Source: Mycolicibacter senuensis
GTDB taxonomy: Bacteria > Actinomycetota > Actinomycetes > Mycobacteriales > Mycobacteriaceae
Reading direction: 5' to 3'
Assembly (NCBI RefSeq): GCF_003284925.1
Contig: NZ_QMEX01000003.1
Location: 62,001 to 126,000 of the forward strand
Length of the DNA stretch: 64,000 nt
The notes under the pieces were generated by a model. It saw only the letters and a list, made by a program, of their open reading frames with translations, made no database searches and was not told where the DNA came from. Shown in pieces: positions 1 through 8,665 of this stretch (position 1 is the stretch's first letter; every line of letters begins with the position of its first letter). Both the position numbers and the translations under genes were made by a program.

Positions 1-25
1 ATTCTGGCACCTCGATCGCCCTCGA

Positions 26-376
26 TCAGCGCGCCACAACGCTACCGACGTAGTAGGCGCCGAGCCCACAGCTCAACGTCAGCACCAGGTTGGCCAGCCC
101 GTAAAGCCGTGCGCCGGCGCCTGCCAGCTGCAGGGTTTCGTAGGAGAAGGTCGAATACGTGGTCAGCGCCCCGCACAGGCCGGTGCCGATCAACAGGTGC
201 AGTCGCTCGTCGCCGACCGCACCGGTGAGTACACCCAGGACCAGGCTGCCCAACACGTTGGCCGTGAACGTGCCCCACGGGAATACGGTGTTGTGGCGGA
301 CTTGGACGAATCGGTCGGTCAGGTACCGCAGGGGCGCTCCCACCGAGGCGCCCGCGATGACCAGCAGCCAGGTCAC
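26..376 (-). CDS. crcB2: Fluoride exporter CrcB/Fluc, second subunit
   Basis: A 116-residue, four-helix membrane protein of the CrcB/Fluc family, which exports fluoride as a dimer of inverted subunits. Visible family marks are [10 protein letters not shown] near the N terminus, NVLGS in helix 2 and TTYSTF in helix 3, the Phe-box region that lines the pore. The GTG start at 374-376 overlaps the TGA of the DUF190 gene, so the two are translationally coupled. It is the last gene of a riboswitch-led operon. Adjacent CrcB pairs in actinobacteria are thought to form heterodimers; that is knowledge of the family and is not shown here. Confidence 0.93.
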   Translation of the reverse strand: MTWLLVIAGASVGAPLRYLTDRFVQVRHNTVFPWGTFTANVLGSLVLGVLTGAVGDERLHLLIGTGLCGALTTYSTFSYETLQLAGAGARLYGLANLVLTLSCGLGAYYVGSVVAR

Positions 377-723
377 GTGCGGTCGGCGGGTCGACCGACG
401 TGCCGGACGACCTCGACTTCGTCGAGCAGAATCAGGCCCTCGGTGACCAGCTCGTCGAGTTGCGGCAAGAAGGCGCGGATGCGCTCCTCGGTGTCGACGA
501 TGATGACCGATACCGGCAGATCCTCCGACAGCGACAGCAGCCGGGTGGTGTGGATCGCCGAGGATGCTCCGTAACCCTCTACTCCGCGAAACACCGTCGC
601 ACCGGCCAGACCCGCCCGGCGAGCACGGTGCACGATCTCACTGAACAACGGCTTGCGATGCCAGGTGTCGCTTTCGCCGACGAACACCGTCAGGCGCAGC
701 GCAGTTCCGTTCAGCTGGGTCAT
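373..723 (-). CDS. DUF190 family protein in fluoride operon
   Basis: A 116-residue soluble protein of the DUF190 family, small alpha/beta proteins related in fold to PII-like regulators. It begins [18 protein letters not shown] and contains the typical His-rich start of helix 1 ([11 protein letters not shown]) and a GATVFRG strand-turn. The ATG at 721-723 overlaps the TGA of crcB1 and its own TGA overlaps the GTG of crcB2, so it is sandwiched and coupled between two exporter subunits. The biochemical role is unknown; position suggests it assists or regulates CrcB. The reading frame stays open upstream, but that extension lies inside crcB1 and is not used. Confidence 0.88.
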   Translation of the reverse strand: MTQLNGTALRLTVFVGESDTWHRKPLFSEIVHRARRAGLAGATVFRGVEGYGASSAIHTTRLLSLSEDLPVSVIIVDTEERIRAFLPQLDELVTEGLILLDEVEVVRHVGRPADRT

Positions 724-1169
724 GATGTCCTCCTGATGATCAGACGACGGATCAGGGCCGCCGCGGTCCAGGCAGTGATCAGCGCCAGCACCGGGGTGGT
801 GATCAGATAAACCAGGGCCCGCACCGGATGGCCGGCTGCGGCGAGGGTGTCGACATCCCCGGCGAACGTGGAGAACGTGGTGTAGCCCCCCAGCACCCCG
901 GTACCCAGCAGCGGGCGCAGTAGCCGATGCCCCACCCACAGCTCGGTGATCGCCACCATCAACGCACCCATCAACGCGCACCCGGTGACATTGACAACCA
1001 ATGTTGCCCAAGGGAACCCGCCAGCCGGGGTGGGCCACGTCAGTTCAAGCCCGTAGCGGGCGCAGGCTCCGATGGCGCCGCCGACGGCGACGGCCGCGAC
1101 CACCGGTATTTGCTCGCGGACTGCGTGAGACCGTCGGCGTCGCACGAACAAATCCGGACCGGCGGTCAT
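720..1169 (-). CDS. crcB1: Fluoride exporter CrcB/Fluc, first subunit
   Basis: A 149-residue CrcB/Fluc fluoride channel with four membrane helices. [11 protein letters not shown] in helix 1, NVTGCALMG in helix 2 and GYTTFSTF in helix 3 are the family signatures. The start is the ATG at 1167-1169 because a strong ribosome site, GGAGGTG (1174-1180), lies 4 bases upstream. The frame is open further upstream, but that stretch encodes the fluoride riboswitch and would not be translated. It is the first gene of the three-gene operon and the most direct target of the riboswitch. Confidence 0.93.
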   Translation of the reverse strand: MTAGPDLFVRRRRSHAVREQIPVVAAVAVGGAIGACARYGLELTWPTPAGGFPWATLVVNVTGCALMGALMVAITELWVGHRLLRPLLGTGVLGGYTTFSTFAGDVDTLAAAGHPVRALVYLITTPVLALITAWTAAALIRRLIIRRTS

Positions 1170-1201
1170 GTCACACCTCCAACCCCGCGCGCAATTCACG
1201 T

Positions 1202-1248
1202 GGTAGAAGCCATCAGCCGGGGCGGCGGTTATGGCGAGCTCCATCGCC
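1202..1248 (-). promoter_or_regulatory. Fluoride (crcB-motif) riboswitch aptamer
   Basis: Read on the minus strand, this stretch starts GGCGATGGAGCTCGCC, continues ATAACCGCCGCCCC and ends GGCTGATGGCTTCTACC. This matches the fluoride riboswitch consensus: a GGCGATGG...TCGCC first stem, an AAC(C)GCC segment and the nearly invariant GGCTGATG(N)CT(C/T)CTAC 3' end. It lies 22 bases before the crcB1 ribosome site. No U-tract follows, so control is more likely at translation or by a Rho-type mechanism than by an intrinsic terminator; that is inference. Confidence 0.9.
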
Positions 1249-1255
1249 GCGATCA

Positions 1256-1261
1256 ACTATA
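1256..1261 (-). promoter_or_regulatory. Predicted -10 box of the fluoride operon
   Basis: TATAGT on the minus strand, a good TANNNT mycobacterial -10. A start about 7 bases downstream would fall at 1249-1250, exactly at the 5' edge of the riboswitch aptamer. No convincing -35 hexamer is seen. Confidence 0.55.
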
Positions 1262-1296
1262 ACCACCGGTCGAACGGTGCGCGGCCCTGATTCGGG

Positions 1297-1695
1297 CTAT
1301 CCGCCGTGCTCAGCGGCCTCCCGGGTGATCTGCTCGAACTGGTCTGCCATGGCCTCGGCCAGCGCGGTGGCCGCCGATAGCGGCCGCACCATCACCATGA
1401 AGTCGACGATCTTGCCGTCGTCGTCCACATGCAGGAAATCGCAACCGGTGAGCCGCTTCCCGGCCACCGACGCCTCAAACAGCAGGGCATGGTCACGGCC
1501 CGCCGGGTCGCCGATCTCGCGGACGTACCGGAAGTCTTCGAAGACCCGCATCACCGCGCGCAGGATCGCCGCGGTGATCGGCTTACCCGGGTAGGGCTTG
1601 AACGCCACCGGACTGGTGAACACGACATCGTCGGCCAACTGCGCCTCCATGGCCGCGGCGTCGCGGGCCTCGACGGCTTGCCGGAACGGGTGCAT
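1297..1695 (-). CDS. SnoaL/NTF2-like fold protein
   Basis: A 132-residue protein of the NTF2-like (SnoaL, ketosteroid isomerase) superfamily. It has the initial helix with AVEARDAAAMEAQLADDVVFTSP, followed by strands ending in a GKIVDFMVMVRP-type edge. These folds bind small hydrophobic ligands; the ligand cannot be read from sequence. The start at 1693-1695 (MHPFRQAVEA) is preferred over upstream in-frame codons because those overlap the neighbouring ATPase gene and give a Cys/Pro-rich leader unlike the family. It sits 19 bases downstream of the large ATPase gene on the same strand and may be cotranscribed. Confidence 0.75.
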   Translation of the reverse strand: MHPFRQAVEARDAAAMEAQLADDVVFTSPVAFKPYPGKPITAAILRAVMRVFEDFRYVREIGDPAGRDHALLFEASVAGKRLTGCDFLHVDDDGKIVDFMVMVRPLSAATALAEAMADQFEQITREAAEHGG

Positions 1696-1714
1696 GCGAG
1701 GCCTCTCTGCGTTT

Positions 1715-4700
1715 TTACACGGTGGCCCACACGGTAGCGGCATCAACCGCCGTTGCGACATCCCGGGCAACCCCGGGGCGCAGCGGCTGCACACTGGCCG
1801 TCGAGCGAGTCGCCTCGGTGCCGCTGTCCGGCGCCCGCGAGCCGTCCCGGCGGGAGCGCAGCAGGTGGGGTGCCGCTGCGATCGCCAGCACCGCCGCGCC
1901 GGTCGACCCCAACGCCTGCGACCAGCCCAGCGGGCCCACCGGGGTGCAACCCAGCAGCTGGCTGATGCCGGGGATGCTGATCATCGCCGCGAAGGTCGCG
2001 AACGAACCGGCGGCGGTGAGCAACACCAACGGCGCGCGGGAATCGACCAGGGTCTGAGCCAGCTCGGTGGTGACCAGCGTGATCAATGCGACGGTGGCGG
2101 CACGCTGCGGACGTCCCGTCACCGAGGCCATCGCCCAGGCCGCGCTGGCGGCCGCCCCGGTGATCGCGCCGCGGACTGCGACGGCACGCATCAGCTTGCG
2201 TTCGTCGATACCATGCACGACGCGCTGCGCCGATCCGGCGGGCGTGCTCACCGCCACGGAGGTGGCCGGCAACGCGTCGGTCAGCATGTTCATCAGCAGC
2301 AGCTGGCGGTTGTTCAGCGGCGAGGTTCCGGTCAGGGCACTGCCGACGACACCGAAAATCACCTCCCCGACGTTGCCGCCGAGCAGGCCGGTCACCGCCA
2401 ACTGCACCCCGCGCCACAGTCGCCGGCCTTCGTCGATGGCGTCCACCAGCGCGTCGATACGCCCGTCGGTCAACACGATGTCGGCACCGGCGTGCGCCGC
2501 GTCGCTACCGCGGGCCACCACGCCGAGTCCGACGCTGGCAGCCCGGATCGCCGCCGCGTCGTTGGCGCCGTCACCGACCATGGCGCAGACCCGTCCGCTG
2601 CGTTCCAGGGTCTGGACGACTTGCACCTTGTTCTCCGGGGACATCCGGGCGAAGATCACCCGCTCTGCCACGGCGCGTTCCTGGCCCTTGCGCGACAACG
2701 CATTCCATTCCGATCCCGTGATGACCTGCGCAGCGCCGACCGGCACCCCGAGTTCCGCGGCGATCGCGGTTGCGGTGATGGGGTGATCACCGGTGATGAG
2801 TCGAATGCCCACGCCCCGCTCGGCCAGGTCGGCCAGCAGTTGCGGTGCGGCGGCGCGCGGGGCGTCGGAGATACCGAGGAAACCGGTCAGGCTCAACCCG
2901 CTGCGGCACAGTCCGGTGATGGCGTCGGGATCATTGCGAAGCGACTGCACCTGCCCAGCGGTCAGCCGCCGGTGCGCCACCGCGATCACCCGCAGTCCCC
3001 CGGCGGCCAACTGCGCCACCGGGTCGCCGACATCCGGCCCGAGCCCGCGGCAGGCGGCCAGCACCACTTCCGGGGCGCCTTTGACCACCAACTCCCGGCC
3101 GGACACCGACGCCGAGAACGCGCGCCCGGAACGGAACGGCAGGTGGGCGTCCGGGGTCGACCACCGTGGGCCGGCGATGTCGGCGGCCGCTTCGATGACG
3201 GCCTGGTCGGTGGCGTGGGCGTGCAGGGCGCCCTCGGGGGCCGGTGCGGCATTGGCCGCGCAACGCAGCACGTCGTCGTCGCTGTGCCCCGCCACCGGGT
3301 GCACCGCCGTGACCCGAAGCCGGTTCTCGCTCAGCGTTCCGGTCTTGTCGAAGCAGACCACCTCGAGGCGCCCGAGTGCCTCCACAGAGCGGGGAATGCG
3401 TACCAGCGCACCGGATTCGCTCAGCCGCTGCGCCGAGGCGTGTTGAGCCAGGGTCGCCATCAGCGGCATCCCCTCGGGCACCGCCGCCACCGCCACCGCG
3501 ATCGCGTTGCCCAGTGCCTGGCGAAGCCCCCCGCCGCGCAGCAGGCCGAGCACGCCCACCAGCAGCCCGCCGGCGGCGCTGGCGGGGAAGGCGCGGCTCA
3601 TGAGCTGACTGAGCTGGTGTTGCAGGCCGACGACGGGCAGTTGTCCGGCGGCCAGTTCGGCGGCGCGGCGCGCTTGGGTGTCGGCGCCGACCGCGGTGAC
3701 CAGGGCGACCGCGGTGCCTGCGACGACCGTCGTACCGGCGTAGAGCATGCAGCGCCGATCCGCGAGTTCCGCACCCGGGGTGGCCGCGGTCTGCTTGTCC
3801 ACCGACAGTGACTCGCCGGTGAGCGAGGATTCGTCGACCTCGAGGTCGGTGGTCTGGATCAGGCGGGCGTCGGCGGGCACGACCTCATTGCTGCGGACCT
3901 CGATAAGGGCGCCGGGCAGCAGCCGATCCGCGTCGATCTCGCCGTAGCCTCCGCCGTCGTCGAGGATCCGGGCGGGCGGGGCCTGTTGCGCCAGCAGGCG
4001 ATTCAGCCGGTTCTCGGCCTGGAGCTGCTGCGCGGCCGCCAGCATGCAGTTGCCGATCAACACCGTGCTGACCAGCATCGCGTCTACCGGCGAGCCGAGC
4101 ATCGCGGTGGCCGCCGACGACAGCGCCAGCACCGGCATCAACGGATCGGACAGCTCGGCGCGCACCGCCTTGACGAACTGCCACACCATGGCGGGCGGCT
4201 GCTCAGCGAGTTCGGTTGCGGCCCTGCCCAGGTCGGGCGGCGGCAGGATGTCGCGAACCTCGTCGATGGACATCGTGTGCCATTCATAGGCCGGCGCGGG
4301 TCGCGGCGCTGCTGTCCGGGCCACCCCGCGGGCCAGCAGGTATCCCGAAACCAGCCCGGCCGCCGCCCCGGCGGTGACCGGCCCGGGGCCCCTGCCCCGG
4401 CCGGCCCGCACACCCGGAACCATGAGCACCGCACCGAGTGCGGTGGCGCCGGTGGACAACGAAATGCCCCGTTCGGTGGCCGCCCGTGCCGCCGGCAGCG
4501 CATGCAGCACCCGCCAGGCGCCGGTCAGATCCGCCAGCAGCAGGTCGGCGGCGAACGGCGGTGCAGTGGAGGCGGAATCAGGCATGACTCCGAGGCCGAC
4601 ATCGGCGCACGCCAACGCCTGCGCGGCGGTCGACGACAACACCGCCACGGTGCGCCCGTCCTGCTGCAGACCGGCCAACGCGGCCGCGAGAGCCTCGTCG

Positions 4701-6013
4701 AAGGCCCCGCCGCGGTCCGGGGCCAGCTCGTCGAACACCGGTCGCAGCTCGCCCAGCTCGGCCACGTCGAGGGTGACCAACTGCGCTCCGGAGGCCCGCG
4801 CCTCGGCCAGCAGCGCCGTCGTCAGCGGGTGGCGGGTGCCGCCGGCGAAGAGCACCCGGGGATCGATGAGCACCGCGTCGACCCGGTCGAGTCGGCGCAG
4901 CCCCTCCGGGCGCAGCGGCAGTGCCGCATGCTGCTCGACCAACGCTCGGCTCAGGGTCGCCGCAAACGCTTCGGTGGTGGTGCGCAGGGCTTTCGGCCCC
5001 GTCACCACCGCTGCGGTCGCGGCCACCGTGAGGCTGCGACTGAAGACGCCCGCCACACCGGCGCCGATCAACTGCACGAACGCCATCCGGTTGCCGTAGC
5101 GGTCGGCGGCCCCCTCCGGCAGGGGCACGGGGCGGGCGGGCAGCTGGACCTCGGCCTGCTCGGCGTGCCTGGCCAGCTGCGGCTCGTGGCGGCCCCAGGC
5201 CTGTGCTCCGGCCTGGTTCTCAGCGGCTTTGATGCCCTGCAACGCCAGATCCACCGCCAGCGCGGCCGGCGACAGCGTGGCGATGCGCGAACCGGTCGAG
5301 ATCAGCGACAGCACCGTGTGGGCCGGGCCGGTACCGATCCGGTCGACCAGTTGGCGGCGCAGCCACGGCTGGTAGTTCACCAGGGCCGCTGCGGCGTCGA
5401 CGGCGACGGGAGCCTGCGGTAGCCGCAGCGCCCATCCGGCGAGCGCGATGGCCAGCCCGGCGGCGTTGACCCCGACCATCACTCCCCGGGCTGCCAGCAG
5501 CAGACCATCGCCGGGTAAGGCGGCCGGCGCGGGGGCAGCCGGGATATCGGCGGCAGAACCGTCGTCCCGGCGGCACCGCCGTTCGGTCTCTGCGACTACG
5601 CGGCACAGGTCATTCAGCGAGGCCCGGTCGCCGTCGGCCGAAAGCTCCACCACGACCCGCGACAGCGGCAGGTTCAGCCTCGCCGACAGCACACCCGGCT
5701 GGGCGCCCAGCGCGTCGAGAACGTGGCGCCCGAGTTCTCCGCCACCGGGCAGTCCGCGCACCTCGATCCAGGCGCGGTCCTCGCCGCTCCAGCAGCGTCG
5801 GGTCAGCGATGCCATCTCGCCGGACCGCAGCCGGCCGGCTTCGCGAACCGGCACCGAGGCGACCTGCAGGCCGGCCGACGCGATGACGCCGACCGCTTCG
5901 GTGGCGGCCGAGGCGCCGCGAACCGTCGCGTCGACGAGTGTGGTGGTCGCCTGGATCCCCAAGGTGACCGGGCGTAGCAACAAGGATGTCCGGATCAAGT
6001 CGACAACAACCAA
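1715..6013 (-). CDS. Large CtpI-like cation-transporting P-type ATPase
   Basis: A 1432-residue P-type ATPase with a long N-terminal extension, as in mycobacterial CtpI. Signatures: TGES of the actuator domain (about residue 732), PEGMP in the membrane ion-binding helix (about 847), the DKTGTL phosphorylation site (about 888) and the GDGANDAAAI hinge (about 1149). PEGMP resembles P2-type Ca/Mg pumps more than the CPC/CPx heavy-metal pumps, so the ion is uncertain. The first about 150 residues contain a diverged HMA-like region. The apparent start is TTG at 6011-6013 without a clear ribosome site; an internal start is possible. It is divergent from an ArsR-type sensor at 6155, suggesting metal-dependent control. 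Confidence 0.85.
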   Translation of the reverse strand: MVVVDLIRTSLLLRPVTLGIQATTTLVDATVRGASAATEAVGVIASAGLQVASVPVREAGRLRSGEMASLTRRCWSGEDRAWIEVRGLPGGGELGRHVLDALGAQPGVLSARLNLPLSRVVVELSADGDRASLNDLCRVVAETERRCRRDDGSAADIPAAPAPAALPGDGLLLAARGVMVGVNAAGLAIALAGWALRLPQAPVAVDAAAALVNYQPWLRRQLVDRIGTGPAHTVLSLISTGSRIATLSPAALAVDLALQGIKAAENQAGAQAWGRHEPQLARHAEQAEVQLPARPVPLPEGAADRYGNRMAFVQLIGAGVAGVFSRSLTVAATAAVVTGPKALRTTTEAFAATLSRALVEQHAALPLRPEGLRRLDRVDAVLIDPRVLFAGGTRHPLTTALLAEARASGAQLVTLDVAELGELRPVFDELAPDRGGAFDEALAAALAGLQQDGRTVAVLSSTAAQALACADVGLGVMPDSASTAPPFAADLLLADLTGAWRVLHALPAARAATERGISLSTGATALGAVLMVPGVRAGRGRGPGPVTAGAAAGLVSGYLLARGVARTAAPRPAPAYEWHTMSIDEVRDILPPPDLGRAATELAEQPPAMVWQFVKAVRAELSDPLMPVLALSSAATAMLGSPVDAMLVSTVLIGNCMLAAAQQLQAENRLNRLLAQQAPPARILDDGGGYGEIDADRLLPGALIEVRSNEVVPADARLIQTTDLEVDESSLTGESLSVDKQTAATPGAELADRRCMLYAGTTVVAGTAVALVTAVGADTQARRAAELAAGQLPVVGLQHQLSQLMSRAFPASAAGGLLVGVLGLLRGGGLRQALGNAIAVAVAAVPEGMPLMATLAQHASAQRLSESGALVRIPRSVEALGRLEVVCFDKTGTLSENRLRVTAVHPVAGHSDDDVLRCAANAAPAPEGALHAHATDQAVIEAAADIAGPRWSTPDAHLPFRSGRAFSASVSGRELVVKGAPEVVLAACRGLGPDVGDPVAQLAAGGLRVIAVAHRRLTAGQVQSLRNDPDAITGLCRSGLSLTGFLGISDAPRAAAPQLLADLAERGVGIRLITGDHPITATAIAAELGVPVGAAQVITGSEWNALSRKGQERAVAERVIFARMSPENKVQVVQTLERSGRVCAMVGDGANDAAAIRAASVGLGVVARGSDAAHAGADIVLTDGRIDALVDAIDEGRRLWRGVQLAVTGLLGGNVGEVIFGVVGSALTGTSPLNNRQLLLMNMLTDALPATSVAVSTPAGSAQRVVHGIDERKLMRAVAVRGAITGAAASAAWAMASVTGRPQRAATVALITLVTTELAQTLVDSRAPLVLLTAAGSFATFAAMISIPGISQLLGCTPVGPLGWSQALGSTGAAVLAIAAAPHLLRSRRDGSRAPDSGTEATRSTASVQPLRPGVARDVATAVDAATVWATV

Positions 6014-6100
6014 TCGTGTGATCTGACGGTGGGCGCTGAGCGGCCCGGGCAGGTAACCCGCGGCAGCAACCGCCCAATTCTGTCGACACTTTGATGGTTA

Positions 6101-6112
6101 CGCAACTATGCG
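6101..6112. promoter_or_regulatory. Candidate ArsR operator (inverted repeat)
   Basis: CGCA-ACTA-TGCG is an inverted repeat with a 4-base spacer in the divergent region between the ATPase and the ArsR gene. Flanking symmetry is only partial. Position and form suit an ArsR/SmtB operator, but this is a prediction from symmetry alone. Confidence 0.4.
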
Positions 6113-6154
6113 AATGTGTCGTTCACCGAAGCCCGCCATGGGTGTTGGGCCAAA

Positions 6155-6556
6155 ATGAATGCCGCCATGGCAAAACATCAAGAACGGCCACCCGAAGACA
6201 TGACTTCCCCCAGCCGATCCGAAGAGCCGACCAGTCCGCAGCTCGCCTCGGCGGCCAGCACGTTCGCGCTGCTCAGCAGCCCGGCGCGGCTACACGTGCT
6301 CTGGCTGGCAGCGCAGGGCGCCTATGACGTCACCACCTTGGCGGGACGGGCCGGCATCAACGTCGCCACCATGAGCCAGCATCTGACCAAGCTGCGACTG
6401 GCCGGATTGATTCGCGCCAGGCGCGAAGGACGCCACCACATCTACACCGTCGACGATCCGCACATCCTGACGCTGCTCCAGCAGATCTTCGCCCACATCG
6501 CACCGGACGGCACCCTCGCGCCGGACCCGCCGTTAGGACCACGCGAGGATCGGTGA
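6155..6556 (+). CDS. ArsR/SmtB-family metal-sensing repressor
   Basis: A winged-helix ArsR/SmtB regulator. The core reads LLSSPARLHVLWLAAQG, then VTTLAGRAGINVATMSQHLTKLRLAGLI (recognition helix) and the wing RREGRHHIYTVDD. The C-terminal helix contains HILTLLQQIFAHIAP, and the two His residues are candidates for an alpha-5 metal site. The general pattern resembles mycobacterial KmtR/NmtR-type Ni/Co sensors. No start has a clear ribosome site: ATG 6155, ATG 6167 and ATG 6200 are all possible, the last giving an N terminus of KmtR-like length. The gene is divergent from the P-type ATPase, its probable target. Confidence 0.82.
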   Translation: MNAAMAKHQERPPEDMTSPSRSEEPTSPQLASAASTFALLSSPARLHVLWLAAQGAYDVTTLAGRAGINVATMSQHLTKLRLAGLIRARREGRHHIYTVDDPHILTLLQQIFAHIAPDGTLAPDPPLGPREDR

Positions 6557-6576
6557 CCCAGGCCTGAATGAGGCGG

Positions 6577-7809
6577 TCACGGTGCGAAAGTAGCGAGTCG
6601 GCTGGGCTCAGCGCCGAAAAGCACAGCCTCCATCAGGGTGTGGACCCGGGCCCGTTGCTCATCGGTGTCGTCGAAGTTGACCAGGCGGCCGATATCGACG
6701 ACGAGGGCCAGCGCCGCATGGACACGAAACACCGCTTCGGTCTGTGCTGCCCCGACCTGCCCGAGCAGGTGGGCCCACTCGTTGACGTTCTGCCGTTGCA
6801 ACGCCCGAAGATGGGTCTGGTCGCGCTCGGGCAGGTTGGCGAACTCGGCGAAGTAGATGTTGATCAGGTCGGGTGCGGCGAACGCCAGCGCGGTGTAGCG
6901 CTCGGCGATGCGGGTGGCCGCCTCGCGCGGATCGCTCGACTCGGCCAGCGCATCGGTGATGGCCAGCAGCAACCGGTCACTGGCACGCTGTAACGCGGCG
7001 ACCAGCAGTGCGGCCTTGCCCGGGTAATAGCGGTAGGCACTGGAACCCTGCAAACCGGCGGCGGTGCCGATCTCCTCGATGCTGGCCTCGTAGAAGCCAC
7101 GCTGCCCGAACACCCGAATGGCTTCGGTGAGCAGTCGTTCGCGTTTGGACGTGCTCGGCAGTCCCCGCTCGGATCGCCGCGGCACGGGACCGGCCGGCGC
7201 AGCGGGCAAGTCGACGGTCAGCACCGACCAGCACAACTCAGCCAGCAACGACTGCAGCGGCGCGGCGGCCAGCCGGGTCCGGTGCGCCGCGATGCTGCCG
7301 ATGACGCTCAACGCCGCGGCGGCCAGCGTCACGGTGTCGGCGGCGGTGAGCCCCGGACGCAGCGCGGCCAGCGGTTCGGCCAGCGCGGAGTTCAGCGCGT
7401 CGTAGCTGCCCCGGATGCGCCCGCGATCCGCCGGTTGCAGGTAGCGCCGTTCCCACCGGTAGAACGCGCCCTCGCGCCGCATCCCGATAGTGGCCTCGAT
7501 CAGCGCGCCGATGATCGCGCGCAACCGGTCCTGCGGCGACTGGTCCGGATCGTCGGCGGTCTGCGCCGCAGTCACCAGCGCCTGCGCGGTGTACTCGGCG
7601 GTTGCAACGAACAGCGCGTACTTGTTGGTGAAATGCCGGTACAGCGCCGGTCCGGAGATACCGACCTCGGCGGCGATCTCGTCGACGCCGACCGCGTGAT
7701 AGCCGCGGTCACTGAAGGCGCGCGCCGCGGCCCGAACGATCTGCACCTTGCGGTCCCTGGGGCGACGCCGCACCGCGGTGGTGGCCGCGGATCCCCCGCC
7801 GGTGGTCAC
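6577..7809 (-). CDS. Tandem TetR regulator (two HTH domains)
   Basis: A 410-residue protein made of two full TetR-like units. The first HTH (residues about 22-67) has the AARAFSDRGYHAVGVDEIAAEVG pattern ending in ALYRHFTNKYALF; the second (about 222-270) has AIRVFGQRGFYEASIEEIG and AYRYYPGKAALLV. Each is followed by a helical ligand-type domain. Ordinary TetR proteins are about 200 residues, so this is an internal duplication or fusion. The start is GTG 7807-7809. It is divergent from the crotonase-fadD-fadE-fadE operon, so it probably represses that operon in response to an acyl-CoA or related ligand. Confidence 0.85.
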   Translation of the reverse strand: MTTGGGSAATTAVRRRPRDRKVQIVRAAARAFSDRGYHAVGVDEIAAEVGISGPALYRHFTNKYALFVATAEYTAQALVTAAQTADDPDQSPQDRLRAIIGALIEATIGMRREGAFYRWERRYLQPADRGRIRGSYDALNSALAEPLAALRPGLTAADTVTLAAAALSVIGSIAAHRTRLAAAPLQSLLAELCWSVLTVDLPAAPAGPVPRRSERGLPSTSKRERLLTEAIRVFGQRGFYEASIEEIGTAAGLQGSSAYRYYPGKAALLVAALQRASDRLLLAITDALAESSDPREAATRIAERYTALAFAAPDLINIYFAEFANLPERDQTHLRALQRQNVNEWAHLLGQVGAAQTEAVFRVHAALALVVDIGRLVNFDDTDEQRARVHTLMEAVLFGAEPSRLATFAP

Positions 7810-7825
7810 TGATCGCCCCCTCGTG

Positions 7826-7854
7826 TTGACAGTCCCGTACGATCCCCATAAGTT
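7826..7854 (+). promoter_or_regulatory. Promoter of the crotonase-fadD-fadE operon
   Basis: TTGACA (7826-7831), a 17-base spacer, and TAAGTT (7849-7854) form a near-ideal sigma-A-type promoter about 40 bases before the GTG at 7892. The spacer holds the palindrome CGTACG (7836-7841) within a TCCCGTACGATC context, a candidate operator for the divergent tandem TetR protein. Confidence 0.7.
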
Positions 7855-7891
7855 AACCCCAATTTACATTTTCGTCCACAGAGGAAGTGAC

Positions 7892-8665
7892 GTGTTGCAG
7901 GCCCCGAAACTCACCGCCACCCGCGACGGCCGGATTCTGCGCGTGACGCTGACCAACCCGGAGCGGCTCAACGCGGTCGACTACGCGACGATGGCCGCCC
8001 TCGGCGACGTGTTCGCCGGAGCGGCCGCCGACCCCGAGGTGCGGGTCATCGTCATCACCGGTGAAGGCAAGGCGTTCTGCACCGGCGCCGACCTGTCGGC
8101 CACGGCCGGTGGCGTCACGCCCGACGAGGTGATGGATTGCGCCGGCCGGCTGGTCACCTCGATCGCCGAAACCCCGGTGCCGGTGATCGCGCGGATCAAC
8201 GGACCTACCGCCGGCGTCGGGGTGGGCATCGCGCTGGCCGCCGACCTGATCTACGCCACCGAGCAGGCCTATTTCCTGCTGTCGTTCACCAACATCGGTC
8301 TGATGCCCGACGGCGGCACCACCGCCCTGGTCGCCGCCGCCGGCGGACGGGCCCTGGCCAACGAGATGGCCCTGCTCGGCGAGCGACTGCCCGCGACCGC
8401 GGCCAGGGACGCCGGACTGATCAACGCGGTGCTCACCGACGCGGAACTCGACGAGCGGGTCCAGCAGGCCGCCGAAAAGCTGGCCCACGGGCCGCGTCGC
8501 GCGCTGGAATTGACCAAACAAGCACTCAACGCCACCAACCTCGCATCACTCGAGGCCGCGCTGGCCCGCGAGAAGGCCGGTCAGGTGGAGCTGCTGGGCT
8601 CACCGGACTTCATCGAAGGCGCCACCGCGATGCTGCAGAAAAGAAAGGCGGTGTTCGCCGAATGA
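7892..8665 (+). CDS. Crotonase-family enoyl-CoA hydratase/isomerase
   Basis: A 257-residue crotonase. LTNPERLNAV, ITGEGKAFCTGADLS (oxyanion-hole strand) and the GVGVGIALAADLIYA helix are present. The two Glu residues of canonical hydratases are not seen: the GGG-x-E position reads VGVGI. An Asp in GLMPDGGT matches the PaaG-type isomerase position, so an isomerase or other crotonase reaction is possible. The start is GTG 7892, behind AGAGGAAG. The terminal TGA overlaps the ATG of the ligase gene. First gene of a four-gene catabolic operon. Confidence 0.85.
   Translation: MLQAPKLTATRDGRILRVTLTNPERLNAVDYATMAALGDVFAGAAADPEVRVIVITGEGKAFCTGADLSATAGGVTPDEVMDCAGRLVTSIAETPVPVIARINGPTAGVGVGIALAADLIYATEQAYFLLSFTNIGLMPDGGTTALVAAAGGRALANEMALLGERLPATAARDAGLINAVLTDAELDERVQQAAEKLAHGPRRALELTKQALNATNLASLEAALAREKAGQVELLGSPDFIEGATAMLQKRKAVFAE

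Noticed and set aside
373..1038. A 221-codon frame including the DUF190 protein
   Set aside because: The upstream part lies inside crcB1 and is unlike the family; ATG 721-723 gives the right DUF190 length and couples to crcB1.
1170..1256. N-terminal extension of CrcB1 from ATG 1256
   Set aside because: It would translate the fluoride riboswitch; the ATG at 1167-1169 has a strong ribosome site.
1598..3811. A 737-codon plus-strand open frame opposite the P-type ATPase
   Set aside because: High-GC shadow: the product is Arg/Gly/His-rich without domains, while the minus strand carries all P-type ATPase motifs.
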